A stretch of DNA of 64,000 nt from Curvivirga sp965219885. Its GTDB lineage: Bacteria > Pseudomonadota > Alphaproteobacteria > UBA8366 > Aestuariispiraceae. Shown piece by piece: positions 25,179 through 34,664 of the stretch. A program made the translations under genes and the position numbers. Position 1 is the first letter of the stretch, and every line of letters begins with the position of its first letter. The notes below the pieces were generated by a model. The model did not search any database and was not told the DNA's origin. It saw nothing but the letters and a program-made list of their open reading frames with translations. The DNA lies in NCBI RefSeq assembly GCF_965219885.1, contig NZ_CBDCOT010000009.1, positions 1,054,001 through 1,118,000 on the forward strand. The letters run 5' to 3'.

Positions 25179-26939
25179 ATGTCTAATAAAGCAGGGAAAG
25201 GTTTTGGTGTTGCTTCCAAAATCTACGGTATTGTCGGGTTAAACTTGGCATTACTGGTTGTGTTGGGGCTGGTCGCACTTAATAGTATTAGCAGTATCGG
25301 TTTGTTGGTGGAAAAACTGGCAGATGATGTAATGCCGATTGCTTCCTCCGTACGTGAAGTTACCAAGGCGAATTTGGAAAAAGGTCGCCAGTTTGAAGGT
25401 GTGATGCGTGTCGGGGAAGAATTATCTTATGATGATGATGCGCTTGCCATTTATGAAAAGAAACGTGCAATCTTTGACGCACAATCCGTCTTAATTTCTG
25501 AATATGTAGCCGAAGCGAAATCACGCGTTGAATTGGTTATTTCGAATAATACTGACGCAGTATTACAAGAATTGCTCACAGAAATTAACGGCGATTTAGA
25601 TCAGGTTCTTCTTTATCAAACAGAATATGATGAATTGGCAGCACGCCTGTATGGTTTGATGATTGACGGATCTTTCCTTGTGGTGGTTGAGAAAGAAGGC
25701 GAATTGGCGCAGTTGGAAGCACAAATTGCCGATACAGTTGATAACCTTCTTGGCAAAATTGATAATATCGCCAATGACGCTGTTGGTGCGGCGTCTAGTG
25801 AACAGGCAAATTCCTTCCAGATCTTATTGGTGCTTGGGGTGATTTCGATTGTTGCGGGCGTGACATTGAGTTTGCTCGTGGCCCGAAATGGGATTGCGAA
25901 ACCTTTGGGACGTGTATCCGAAGCGATGGAGCAATTGGCCGCTGGTGATTTAAATGCCGATGTGACCGTTCGATCCCGTGATGAGATTGGCAGTGTTGCC
26001 GCCGCTTTCCATCATTTTAAAGAAAATTTGCTAGATAACGAAAAACTGCGCGATGAACAACAGGCACAAGCGGCCCGTATGGAAGAAGATCGCCGCCATA
26101 CCCAACTTGAATTGGCCAATAACTTGGAAACATCTGTTGGTAAGGTTTTAAATTCTTTAGGTGTGTCTTCCCGTGCCATTAACGATAATGCCACTCAGCA
26201 AAGTGACGCGGCACGTTCGGCGGAAAATCAAACCGTGCAAGCGGCAAGTGCGGCAAGTGCAGCCTCTGACAATGTGGCAACTGTTGCTGCGGCGGCAGAA
26301 GAATTAGCAGCCTCCGTTGAAGATATTCGTCGCCAAGCAGGTCGTTCCACACAGATCGCTGCGGATGCAGTGTCTCAGGCGCGTCACACCGATAGTACCG
26401 TAAGTGGTTTATCTGCCGCGGCAGAAAAAATCGCAGATGTGGTTGGGCTTATTCAGGATATTGCCGCTCAAACAAACTTGCTTGCTTTGAACGCAACGAT
26501 TGAAGCCGCCCGTGCTGGTGAGATGGGCAAAGGTTTTGCGGTTGTTGCGAATGAAGTGAAAAGTTTGGCTAATCAAACGGCAAATGCGACAGATGAAATT
26601 GGTCAGCATGTTGATGAAATTCAATCCACAACCAATCAGGCGGTAGATGCAATCCAGTCTATTGGTAAGGTGATTGAAGATATCTCCATGATCACCGAAG
26701 ACATGGCGAATTCTATTGATCAACAGGGTCATGCAACCCGTGAGATCGCCGAAAATGTACAATTGGCATCTAGCGGTACAATTGAAGTGTCACAAACCAT
26801 TGAAAGCTTGAAGGGTACCGCACAAACAACCGGGGCGACGGCGGCTGAAATGTCCAGTTCTACGCAGGATTTGTCTGAACTTGCAGATCGCCTACAGCTT
26901 GATATGAACAGTTTCTTACAGGAGATCCGCAAGGGATAA
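25179..26939 (+). CDS. methyl-accepting chemotaxis protein (helical ligand domain)
   Basis: The 586-residue chemoreceptor has a first helix at about 15-35, a periplasmic domain of about 175 residues that looks all-helical (a four-helix or HBM-like bundle) and a second helix at about 213-234. A HAMP domain follows (about 237-289) with a signalling domain to the end. The hairpin tip IQDIAAQTNLLALNATIEAARAGE lies near 425-448 and binds CheA/CheW. No CheR-binding pentapeptide is seen at the C-terminus. It has its own promoter region and a terminator. Confidence 0.93.
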   Translation: MSNKAGKGFGVASKIYGIVGLNLALLVVLGLVALNSISSIGLLVEKLADDVMPIASSVREVTKANLEKGRQFEGVMRVGEELSYDDDALAIYEKKRAIFDAQSVLISEYVAEAKSRVELVISNNTDAVLQELLTEINGDLDQVLLYQTEYDELAARLYGLMIDGSFLVVVEKEGELAQLEAQIADTVDNLLGKIDNIANDAVGAASSEQANSFQILLVLGVISIVAGVTLSLLVARNGIAKPLGRVSEAMEQLAAGDLNADVTVRSRDEIGSVAAAFHHFKENLLDNEKLRDEQQAQAARMEEDRRHTQLELANNLETSVGKVLNSLGVSSRAINDNATQQSDAARSAENQTVQAASAASAASDNVATVAAAAEELAASVEDIRRQAGRSTQIAADAVSQARHTDSTVSGLSAAAEKIADVVGLIQDIAAQTNLLALNATIEAARAGEMGKGFAVVANEVKSLANQTANATDEIGQHVDEIQSTTNQAVDAIQSIGKVIEDISMITEDMANSIDQQGHATREIAENVQLASSGTIEVSQTIESLKGTAQTTGATAAEMSSSTQDLSELADRLQLDMNSFLQEIRKG

Positions 26940-26960
26940 GTTGTAGGAATAAAGTTTATA

Positions 26961-27000
26961 AGAACCCATATCTGTGTCTGACATGGATATGGGTTTTCTT
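26961..27000 (+). terminator. intrinsic terminator after chemoreceptor
   Basis: AACCCATATC (26963-26972) pairs with GATATGGGTT (26986-26995), followed by TTTCTT. It lies about 20 bp after the chemoreceptor stop. Confidence 0.65.
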
Positions 27001-27061
27001 ATGTTCAAATCATGGATAAGCTTTCAGGCAATGAAACCATATATTTAAACAGGGATAAGAA

Positions 27062-27499
27062 ATGGCAAAGCCGACTAAAGAACTGGCATTGGATGATTTT
27101 CCTTTCCAGACCTATGATAAATTACGTTATGCAGATACAGACCGCCAAGGGCATGTGAATAATGCTGTTTTCAGTACTTTCCTTGAAACAGGGCGGGTGG
27201 AATTCCTGCTGGACCCAAGCAAACCGTTAACGGATGAAGGTGCATCCTTTGTGATTGCCAATATTTCGTTGAATTTATTAAGTGAGATTAACTGGCCGGG
27301 AAAAGTGGATATCGGCACGGGCATTACCAAGATCGGGAATAGTTCGATTGGCATGTTCCAGGGGGTCTATCAAAATGGTAAATGTGTTGCCACGTCACAA
27401 ACGGTTATCGTGCAGATGAATAACGAAACACGCAAATCACATCCCTTAAGTGAAAAGACAAAAGATTTCTTGGCGAAACATTTAATTTCGACAGAATGA
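27062..27499 (+). CDS. acyl-CoA thioesterase, hotdog (4HBT) family
   Basis: The 145-residue protein has the 4-hydroxybenzoyl-CoA thioesterase motif RYADTDRQGHVNNAVFSTFLETGR at about 22-45, with catalytic D27 in D-x-x-G-H-V-N-N. This is the FadM/YbgC-like group, which hydrolyses acyl-CoA. The substrate is not predictable. It is cytoplasmic and lies between the chemoreceptor terminator and acs. A link to acs through acyl-CoA turnover is possible but inferred. Confidence 0.88.
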   Translation: MAKPTKELALDDFPFQTYDKLRYADTDRQGHVNNAVFSTFLETGRVEFLLDPSKPLTDEGASFVIANISLNLLSEINWPGKVDIGTGITKIGNSSIGMFQGVYQNGKCVATSQTVIVQMNNETRKSHPLSEKTKDFLAKHLISTE

Positions 27500-27724
27500 A
27501 TGTAAGCGCGAATATGATAATAACTATCTGAATTATATAATAAATAATTAGAACTTATCGATAAACCTAACAAATTAACAAGAATAATATTTTTTCTGTA
27601 AAAGAGTTTACAAAATTGCGGAAATGGCCTTGTAACTGAAAATCATTGTGCCATTATATGCGCAATTAAAAAGACGGCCCTGATGTGATACAGGGCGTGA
27701 CGAAATAGGTAATGAGGTATGACA

Positions 27725-29671
27725 ATGGCTGACAATAATGTTTTCCCGGTTCCGACAGAATGGGCTGAAAAGGCGAAAGTTGATAACGCCAAATATATGG
27801 AAATGTATCAACATTCTATCGATGATCCGGAAGGCTTCTGGGGTGAACATGGTAAACGTGTTGACTGGATCAAGCCATATACCCAAGTCAAAAGCGTGTC
27901 TTACAATCAAGAAGATTTGCATATCAAATGGTTCTATGATGGTACCTTAAACGTTTCTGCCAATTGCCTGGATCGTCATCTTGAAAGCCGTGGTGATCAG
28001 ACCGCTATTATTTGGGAGGGCGACGATCCCACGGTGGACAAGAAAATCACCTATCGCGAATTGCATGAAGAAGTTTGTAAATTTGCAAATGTTTTGAAAT
28101 CCCGCGGCGTGAAAAAAGGGGATCGCGTAACCATCTATATGCCGATGATCCCGGAAGCTGCTGTGGCAATGTTGGCCTGTACCCGTATCGGTGCGGTTCA
28201 TTCCATCGTATTTGGTGGTTTCTCACCAGAAGCTTTAGCCACACGTATCACTAATTGTGAATCAAAATGCATTATTACCGCAGATGAAGGCCTTCGTGGT
28301 GGCAAAGGCGTGCCATTAAAAGCCAATGCGGATGCGGCAATGCATCACCATGATGCAGAATGTGATACCTGTATCGTTGTGAAACGCACAGGTGGCGGCA
28401 GTTTTGAATGGTTCCCGGATCGTGATGTCTGGTATCATGAAGCCATGGCAGAAGCATCAAGCGATTGCCCACCAGAAGAAATGTCTGCGGAAGATCCGCT
28501 TTTCATCCTTTATACATCTGGCTCCACAGGCACCCCGAAAGGTGTGTTGCATACAACAGGTGGGTATCTTGTTTATGCGTCTATGACCCATGAATATATC
28601 TTTGATTATCAAGAAGGTGATATCTATTGGTGTACAGCCGATGTGGGTTGGGTCACAGGTCATAGCTATATTGTATATGGGCCATTGGCCAATGGTGCCA
28701 CAACTTTGATGTTTGAAGGCGTGCCAAGCTATCCGGATAATTCCCGTTTCTGGCAAGTCTGTGACAAACACCAGGTGAATACATTCTATACCGCACCAAC
28801 CGCGATCCGTGCTTTGATGCGTGATGGGGATGAGCCTGTTAAGAAAACAAGCCGTTCTTCTTTGCGTCTTTTGGGGTCGGTTGGGGAACCGATTAATCCA
28901 GAAGCATGGCAATGGTATTATGATGTTGTTGGTGATGGTCGTTGCCCGATTGTGGATACTTGGTGGCAAACAGAAACAGGCGGCATCCTGATTTCCCCAT
29001 TACCGGGCGCGACAGATTTGAAACCGGGATCGGCAACCCGCCCATTCTTTGGTGTGAAACCATTATTGGTGGATAATGATGGCAAGGAACTAGATGGCGC
29101 CACAGAAGGTAATCTATGCCTGTCTGACAGCTGGCCGGGCCAGATGCGCACGGTCTATAAAGACCATGACCGTTTCTATCAAACCTATTTCTCCACCTAT
29201 AAAGGTTTGTATTTCTCTGGCGATGGCTGTCGTCGTGATGAAGATGGTTACTACTGGATCACAGGTCGCGTGGATGATGTGATCAATGTCTCTGGTCATC
29301 GTATGGGCACAGCGGAAGTTGAATCCGCCCTTGTGGCCCATCCAAAAGTATCTGAGGCCGCTGTTGTTGGTGCCCCGCATGAAATTAAAGGCCAAGGCAT
29401 TTATGCCTATGTCACCTTGAATGCGGGCGAAGAACCATCTGATGAGTTAAAAGCAGAATTGGTGAAATGGGTCCGTCATGAAATCGGCCCGATCGCTTCC
29501 CCAGATTGGCTACAATGGGCACCGGGTCTACCAAAGACACGTTCCGGTAAAATCATGCGTCGTATCTTGCGCAAGATTGGTGAAAACGATTATGGCAGCT
29601 TGGGGGACACTTCCACCCTCGCCGATCCATCCGTTGTAGATGAATTAATCGAAAACCGCCAAAACCGCTAA
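27725..29671 (+). CDS. acs: acetyl-CoA synthetase
   Basis: Acs converts acetate, ATP and CoA to acetyl-CoA via acetyl-AMP. The ATG at 27725 gives 648 residues; GAGG lies 7 bases before it. A second ATG at 27719 is too close to that site. The AMP-binding motif YTSGSTGTPKG, the WWQTETGG motif and the hinge YWITGRVDDVINVSGHR are clear. The C-terminal PKTRSGKIMRR contains K609, the lysine whose acetylation inactivates Salmonella Acs. A perfect terminator follows. Confidence 0.97.
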   Translation: MADNNVFPVPTEWAEKAKVDNAKYMEMYQHSIDDPEGFWGEHGKRVDWIKPYTQVKSVSYNQEDLHIKWFYDGTLNVSANCLDRHLESRGDQTAIIWEGDDPTVDKKITYRELHEEVCKFANVLKSRGVKKGDRVTIYMPMIPEAAVAMLACTRIGAVHSIVFGGFSPEALATRITNCESKCIITADEGLRGGKGVPLKANADAAMHHHDAECDTCIVVKRTGGGSFEWFPDRDVWYHEAMAEASSDCPPEEMSAEDPLFILYTSGSTGTPKGVLHTTGGYLVYASMTHEYIFDYQEGDIYWCTADVGWVTGHSYIVYGPLANGATTLMFEGVPSYPDNSRFWQVCDKHQVNTFYTAPTAIRALMRDGDEPVKKTSRSSLRLLGSVGEPINPEAWQWYYDVVGDGRCPIVDTWWQTETGGILISPLPGATDLKPGSATRPFFGVKPLLVDNDGKELDGATEGNLCLSDSWPGQMRTVYKDHDRFYQTYFSTYKGLYFSGDGCRRDEDGYYWITGRVDDVINVSGHRMGTAEVESALVAHPKVSEAAVVGAPHEIKGQGIYAYVTLNAGEEPSDELKAELVKWVRHEIGPIASPDWLQWAPGLPKTRSGKIMRRILRKIGENDYGSLGDTSTLADPSVVDELIENRQNR

Positions 29672-29692
29672 TTCGGTTTCAGCAGTAAAATT

Positions 29693-29724
29693 AAAAAGCC
29701 CTGAGAGTTTTCTCAGGGCTTTTT
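29693..29724. terminator. strong intrinsic terminator after acs
   Basis: AAAAAGCCCTGAGA and TCTCAGGGCTTTTT form a perfect 14-bp stem with a GTTT loop, ending in a T-run. The flanking A and T runs allow function on both strands. Confidence 0.92.
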
Positions 29725-29831
29725 AATGATCAAATTGGATATGGTTTCACAACGATAAAGTTGTAGAAGAAAAATCTTATTACATTATAAAATAATGAAT
29801 ATGTTGGCTATAAGAACAAGTATTGGGTCAA

Positions 29832-30713
29832 ATGGACATTAAGAATTCTAATTTTACAGCAGAAGAAAAGTTTTATGTTTCTGCGGTATTTCTCGGGATA
29901 GCAATATTTATATTATCTATCATTTTTGGAATTAGCTTTTTTAATTCTTTGGCATATTCTTTAGTTTCACTCTTTTTCTCAGCCGCAGTTTTTGGTGCAA
30001 AGTTTGGTAGTTCATCACTAAAAAAGGCCGAAGCCTCCAAGCAGGCAGAAGTGGTATATCAAACCTGTTATCCAACTCTGCTCAAACTAGTTAAATGGAA
30101 TTTATACATATTTAGCTTAGCTTTAGTTATTGTTTTTCTTTTGGAGTTTGTAGGACTTAGTAAAAGCGTATCAGATTATATTGACGATCATCGTCTTGTT
30201 GATTTTGGTCAACTAACCTTTTATGCGTTTGATTTGAATAGATATGGCTTCTACAATGTATCTCTCTTTATGGATGTTTATGTCTTTTGTGTATTGCTCA
30301 CAAATGTATATTTTCTTTTCAATTTTATAATTTGTAAAAGAAGTTTAGCTATAGAGCTTCTTAGGTTAGGAAGCTATAGAATACGCATTAAAAACAAGAT
30401 TATGCTAAAAGCTGAGCCGTATCTAAAAATACATGCGCTTTCATTTCTTTGTTTAATTTTACTTTTTGTGATCAGCGATACGTTATTTTACTCAAGACAT
30501 ATAGATGAATATATCTTAACACATATAAGCTTAAATGTTGGTTTAGTGGCCTTGGATTTAGACGAGTTATATAGATTTCTTAGGAATATTTATATTGTTG
30601 TGAGTGTATGTGTTTTTTGGATTTATCTTCCATTCCTTTTGCTAGGGGGGGCAATCTTTTTCAGTCGCATAGGAAGCACTTTATTATACAAAGAACCGCG
30701 TCGTGATTTCTAG
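29832..30713 (+). CDS. orphan multi-pass membrane protein, AT-rich
   Basis: The ATG at 29832 gives 293 residues; a TTG at 29823 is in frame and would add three. Hydrophobic stretches occur near 15-38, 40-55, 90-110, 145-165, 200-220 and 255-280, so about six helices are likely. Basic loops such as KRSLAIELLRLGSYRIRIKNK separate them. No motif was recognised. It is visibly richer in A and T than its neighbours and stands alone between the acs terminator and a chemoreceptor, so it may have been acquired. Function is unknown. Confidence 0.65.
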   Translation: MDIKNSNFTAEEKFYVSAVFLGIAIFILSIIFGISFFNSLAYSLVSLFFSAAVFGAKFGSSSLKKAEASKQAEVVYQTCYPTLLKLVKWNLYIFSLALVIVFLLEFVGLSKSVSDYIDDHRLVDFGQLTFYAFDLNRYGFYNVSLFMDVYVFCVLLTNVYFLFNFIICKRSLAIELLRLGSYRIRIKNKIMLKAEPYLKIHALSFLCLILLFVISDTLFYSRHIDEYILTHISLNVGLVALDLDELYRFLRNIYIVVSVCVFWIYLPFLLLGGAIFFSRIGSTLLYKEPRRDF

Positions 30714-30854
30714 AGAATGAGTTTGCTATCATTCTAGTTCATCTATCAGGAGTATAAACTTGTTTGTCGCAAAACATATTAGCGCAAGTTCCGAAGAAAC
30801 GTTGAAGTTCAACCATACTCCAGAGTCAGTTAGGTTATTTGAATTTCCCAAATT

Positions 30855-30907
30855 TTAAGAATTAGGCAAAATATCGGTTGAACCTTTGAATTCTGCCTAA
30901 TTCTTAA
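30855..30907. repeat. 14-bp perfect inverted repeat between convergent genes
   Basis: TTAAGAATTAGGCA (30855-30868) and TGCCTAATTCTTAA (30894-30907) are exact complements around a 25-base loop. The loop itself can fold at GGTTGAACC. It lies between the orphan membrane gene and the chemoreceptor gene. There is no clear T-run. Confidence 0.55.
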
Positions 30908-30926
30908 TTGTATTTAGGGTCTTACC

Positions 30927-33083
30927 CTAATTAATGGTTTTTACATCCTTAAGGAAGCCTTCGATATCATGGCGGATACCTTCGGATAAGGAGAGAAGCT
31001 CTGTGGTGGCTTCAAGCATTGTATCCATGGATTCCTTACTGGTATCTGTCATCTGGTTCACATCGCCGATCTTATTGCGAAGATCTTCGGTGCCTGATGC
31101 GGCTTCTTGTGTGTTGCGGGCAATTTCTTGTGTGGTTGCCCCTTGTTCCTCAACGGCGGCCGCAACGGCTGTACCGATTTCAGACAGGTTTGAAATAATA
31201 TCATTGATCTGATTAATGGCGACCACGGTATCTTGTGTGTCAGTTCTGATCTTGTTGATATGGTCTGAGACTTCTTCCGTTGCTTGGGCGGTTTGTGAGG
31301 CAAGTGATTTCACTTCATTAGCCACAACGGAGAAACCTTTACCGGCTTCACCTGCACGGGCCGCCTCAATAGTGGCGTTCAGGGCCAATAGATTGGTCTG
31401 GTTTGAAATATCATTAATCATGGTGATCACTTCACCAATTTTATGGGTAGATTCATTCAAACTATTTACCAGTTCCAGACCTTTTTGGGTTTCTTCCGCC
31501 GCATGGTCGGAAATGCTGCTGGAATGGGCAACCTGTCCGCTGATTTCCTGAATGGTATTTACCAATTCTTCGGTGGCTGCCGCCACACTACCCACATTTT
31601 GAGAGGCATTATCGGTCACCAATGTCACATCCCCTGCAAGATTACTGGTATTTTCAACAGTGCCTTGCATATTTTCAGCCGTGCCACGCATATGGTCCGA
31701 CGCCCCTTTTACAGCGGAGAGGGATTTGTTGATATTCTCTTCAAATTTCTGGACCAAATTATGCAGCTGTTCCGCTTTTCGTAAATTGGTTTCCTGTTCC
31801 AAAATACGTTCTTCGGCATTTTGCTCACTTTTAATAATGCGTTCTTTGAAATCGGACAGGATTTCAGCGATTTTACCAAAGGCGGTTTGTGGATCAAGAT
31901 CGGGAACTGTTGCGTTTTTCGCATCTTTTGCCAATTCCTGCATGGATTCAACAAGCTTTAGCATCGGGCCTGCAATATTACGGCCCAGGAACAAGCCTGT
32001 TACCGTGGCAAAGATCACCATGCCCAGCATCAGATAGAGCATGAATTGACCAAGTTTAATGGCAGAAGCCACTGCTTCATCTTCATGAAGTTCTGCAACA
32101 ACGGCCCAAGTCACGCCTTCGATCGTAATCGGAGTGAAGGCAGATAAATATTCAATCCCATCATCGCCTGTATAATGTAACACACCACTTTCGCCTGCCA
32201 AAGCATCTGCGACCGCTTGGTTTTCTTTGCTCTCAATCGCAATCATATATTCATCAGAGAAACGGGAATTACTGCGCATCTTCATATCTGACCCCACCAG
32301 ATAAGCTTCGCCAGTTTCCCCCATGCCTTCTGATTGATTCATAACCTGATTGATAACCGTATCAGGCATCTGGAAGGCCAAGGCACCGATGAAGCGGCCT
32401 TTCTTTGACAGGATTGGCGCTGCGATAAAGCTTGTCGGTTTATCATCCAAGGCGGAATACGCCGTAAAGTCAGCAAAGGCAATTTCGGAATGATCGCTGA
32501 TTTCCAACGCCTGTTTAAAGACCTGTGCAAGGCCGGTATCACTATAAGGTCCGGTTAGTAAGTTGGTGGCAAAATCGACATTCTTGTTCACGCTATAGAC
32601 AACATTGCCTTCTTTATCCATGAGATAGAGTTCGTTCAGGCCTTTTTCTTCGGCAAAACGTTTATAGAAAAGGTGATGTTTTTTATGCGCTTTGCGATAG
32701 GCACTTTTGAAGCCTTTCGCATCTACAAATTCTGCTCTTTCTTCTGGGCTATTCGGGTTGTTGGTAATATAGACATCTTGGAAAACCTGTGTCTTTTCCC
32801 CTTTGGTCATTAACCAACCTGTTTCAAACTCACCAAAAGATGTTTTGGCAGACGGTGTTGCCGCCAGCAATAAGATATCTTCCTTTAATCTGGTCATTAA
32901 CAGATCAATGGTGTCCGCTTTGGAAAATACCTGTGCGGATAGTTTTTCTTCTGCCTGTTCTGTTAATGCGTCATTGGCTAGAAAATAACCAGCTGAACCA
33001 ATCACGATGGCGGTTAACAAAGACAGAAAGATCGTCGTTGCAGGAATTAACTTATTTAACGAAATTCTAAACAGAGTTTTCAT
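30927..33083 (-). CDS. methyl-accepting chemotaxis protein with Cache sensor domain
   Basis: The 718-residue chemoreceptor has a helix at about 11-36, a long periplasmic double-Cache-like domain (about 40-335, with LYLMDKEGNVVYSVNKN, SFIAAPILSKKGRFIGALAFQMP and GETGEAYLVGSD), and a second helix at about 345-367. A HAMP-like region follows, then the signalling domain with INDISNQTNLLALNATIEAARAGEAGKG as its tip. Cache domains often bind amino acids, organic acids or similar small ligands, but the ligand here is unknown. It is monocistronic. Confidence 0.93.
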   Translation of the reverse strand: MKTLFRISLNKLIPATTIFLSLLTAIVIGSAGYFLANDALTEQAEEKLSAQVFSKADTIDLLMTRLKEDILLLAATPSAKTSFGEFETGWLMTKGEKTQVFQDVYITNNPNSPEERAEFVDAKGFKSAYRKAHKKHHLFYKRFAEEKGLNELYLMDKEGNVVYSVNKNVDFATNLLTGPYSDTGLAQVFKQALEISDHSEIAFADFTAYSALDDKPTSFIAAPILSKKGRFIGALAFQMPDTVINQVMNQSEGMGETGEAYLVGSDMKMRSNSRFSDEYMIAIESKENQAVADALAGESGVLHYTGDDGIEYLSAFTPITIEGVTWAVVAELHEDEAVASAIKLGQFMLYLMLGMVIFATVTGLFLGRNIAGPMLKLVESMQELAKDAKNATVPDLDPQTAFGKIAEILSDFKERIIKSEQNAEERILEQETNLRKAEQLHNLVQKFEENINKSLSAVKGASDHMRGTAENMQGTVENTSNLAGDVTLVTDNASQNVGSVAAATEELVNTIQEISGQVAHSSSISDHAAEETQKGLELVNSLNESTHKIGEVITMINDISNQTNLLALNATIEAARAGEAGKGFSVVANEVKSLASQTAQATEEVSDHINKIRTDTQDTVVAINQINDIISNLSEIGTAVAAAVEEQGATTQEIARNTQEAASGTEDLRNKIGDVNQMTDTSKESMDTMLEATTELLSLSEGIRHDIEGFLKDVKTIN

Positions 33084-33295
33084 TTGGGCCTCTCACTCAG
33101 TTTGAAACAGAATTTAGTGATAATATAAATCGTTATGAATCTAACAAAAAATAGATAATAAAGTTTTAATGGGTGTGAATTTATTGAATTTTTCTGTTGC
33201 GACAATAAGTGGGGATTTTGAGACAGATTTGGGATCAGGTATATAAATACCCAATCCCAAGGGTGAAATATCATCACAATTTGAGTTCAATAGTG

Positions 33296-33610
33296 TTAAT
33301 AATCATTAATGTCTGCCTGTTCTTTTTTATTCTTCTGCCAAATAAAACGGATGAGAATTACCGAAATTACAGAAAGAATAGCAAAGAAGAAGCCGACTTC
33401 ATGCCAATCATCCAGAAGGACTGTTTCTTCGCCAAACCATCTGTTTTTTTGTGCATAAACAACGGCGCTTACGATTAAGGCTGCCGCACCAACGGGTAAT
33501 ACGAAGAAATCATATCCTAAAAAGATATCTGCCATAACCAGTAAAATACCAAGAATAAGCCAGATTTCAGGTTTAAAGGCGAGTGAGGATATCTGTAAAT
33601 AAGTGTCCAT
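33296..33610 (-). CDS. short NfeD-like membrane protein lacking the OB-fold domain
   Basis: The 104-residue protein has about three hydrophobic segments (roughly 12-30, 34-50 and 72-90), with the NfeD-like pattern of WLILGILLVMADIFLGYDFFVLPVGAAALI. Ordinary NfeD1b partners of stomatins are about 140-150 residues and end in an OB-fold; here the C-terminus stops at a charged tail. It lies 18 bp downstream of the SPFH gene, which supports the pairing. Confidence 0.75.
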   Translation of the reverse strand: MDTYLQISSLAFKPEIWLILGILLVMADIFLGYDFFVLPVGAAALIVSAVVYAQKNRWFGEETVLLDDWHEVGFFFAILSVISVILIRFIWQKNKKEQADINDY

Positions 33611-33628
33611 GATAACTCATTCCTTCGC

Positions 33629-34567
33629 TTATTTTTTATCACCGCTAAAGCTGTCTAGTAAAACCTGTAAGGATCCCAATGTCTGGGTAACATCTGTAGG
33701 AACAACCACGGTCTTACTGTTATTGGCAGATGCCATATTACCGATCGCTTCAACCTGTCGTTTCATGATTTCATAATTAATGGCAGGCTGTCCGTTATCC
33801 GCAATAGCTGCTGCAATCAAGCGGGTTTGTTCTGCATTGGCCTTTGCTTCAATTTCAATGGAATAAGCATCGGCTTCGGCTTTTACGCGGATCGCATCGG
33901 CTTCTTTTTGGGCTTCATATAGTTTTGCATCTGCGGCAAGTTCAACGGAACGTTTTTCACCTTCTGCACGGGCGATAGAGGCACGACGTTCACGTTCTGC
34001 ATTTAACTGCTGACGTTGGGCTGCTTTGGTTTGCTCATCTACAATCACATCGGTGATTTCTGTACGGGTGATCTCAATACCCCAAATTTCAGCTGCTTCC
34101 TGTAAGTTGGTTGCGATTTCGCTATTCATGGATTCACGCGAAGACTGTAATTCATCCAACTCTAACTTACCTGCAGCGGAACGTACGATGGATGTTGCGG
34201 CAGTAAAAATCGCCTGATTTATATCGGCGATACGATACACAGATGCTGCAGTATCAACGATACGGAAGAAAACCGTCGCTTCCAATTGGACTTCCACATT
34301 ATCGCGTGTGATGACGGATATATTAAATTCAGGAAGCTGACGTTCTAGGATGGATACTTTGAAGGCAACATTGTCTAGGAACGGCACAATGAAATGTAAA
34401 CCTGCGGAAAGGGTTTGGGTGTATTTTCCAAAACGTTCAATCACATAATTTCTGGATTGAGGGACGACAATCACCCCTTTTTTTACAACAACAAATGCCA
34501 AAACAATTATCAAAATGGTGATAATTGATGACAGCCCCAATTCGAAGCCAAGTAAAGACGTATCCAT
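33629..34567 (-). CDS. SPFH/stomatin-family membrane protein (QmcA-like)
   Basis: The 312-residue protein has an N-terminal membrane helix (about 12-30) followed by an SPFH/Band 7 domain. Markers are VVPQSRNYVIERFGKYTQTLSAGLHFIVPF, TRDNVEVQLEATVFFRIVD and GIEITRTEITDV. A coiled-coil region rich in Ala, Glu and Lys (AEGEKRSVELAADAKLYEAQKEADAIRVKAEADAY) leads to the C-terminus. Such proteins form ring-like membrane scaffolds, often with NfeD partners, and can regulate FtsH-type proteases. It heads a two-gene operon with the NfeD-like gene. Confidence 0.92.
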   Translation of the reverse strand: MDTSLLGFELGLSSIITILIIVLAFVVVKKGVIVVPQSRNYVIERFGKYTQTLSAGLHFIVPFLDNVAFKVSILERQLPEFNISVITRDNVEVQLEATVFFRIVDTAASVYRIADINQAIFTAATSIVRSAAGKLELDELQSSRESMNSEIATNLQEAAEIWGIEITRTEITDVIVDEQTKAAQRQQLNAERERRASIARAEGEKRSVELAADAKLYEAQKEADAIRVKAEADAYSIEIEAKANAEQTRLIAAAIADNGQPAINYEIMKRQVEAIGNMASANNSKTVVVPTDVTQTLGSLQVLLDSFSGDKK

Positions 34568-34664
34568 TATTTTGCAGCCTTTTGTGAGAATTCAGATAAT
34601 TTCTAATTTAATATATGTATTTTCTAATTATTTCAAAGAGTAATGCCTAAGTGTAAAACTTCTA

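Noticed and set aside
28457..28969. 170-codon frame antisense to acs
   Set aside because: It lies wholly within a strongly conserved enzyme gene and has no recognisable domain.
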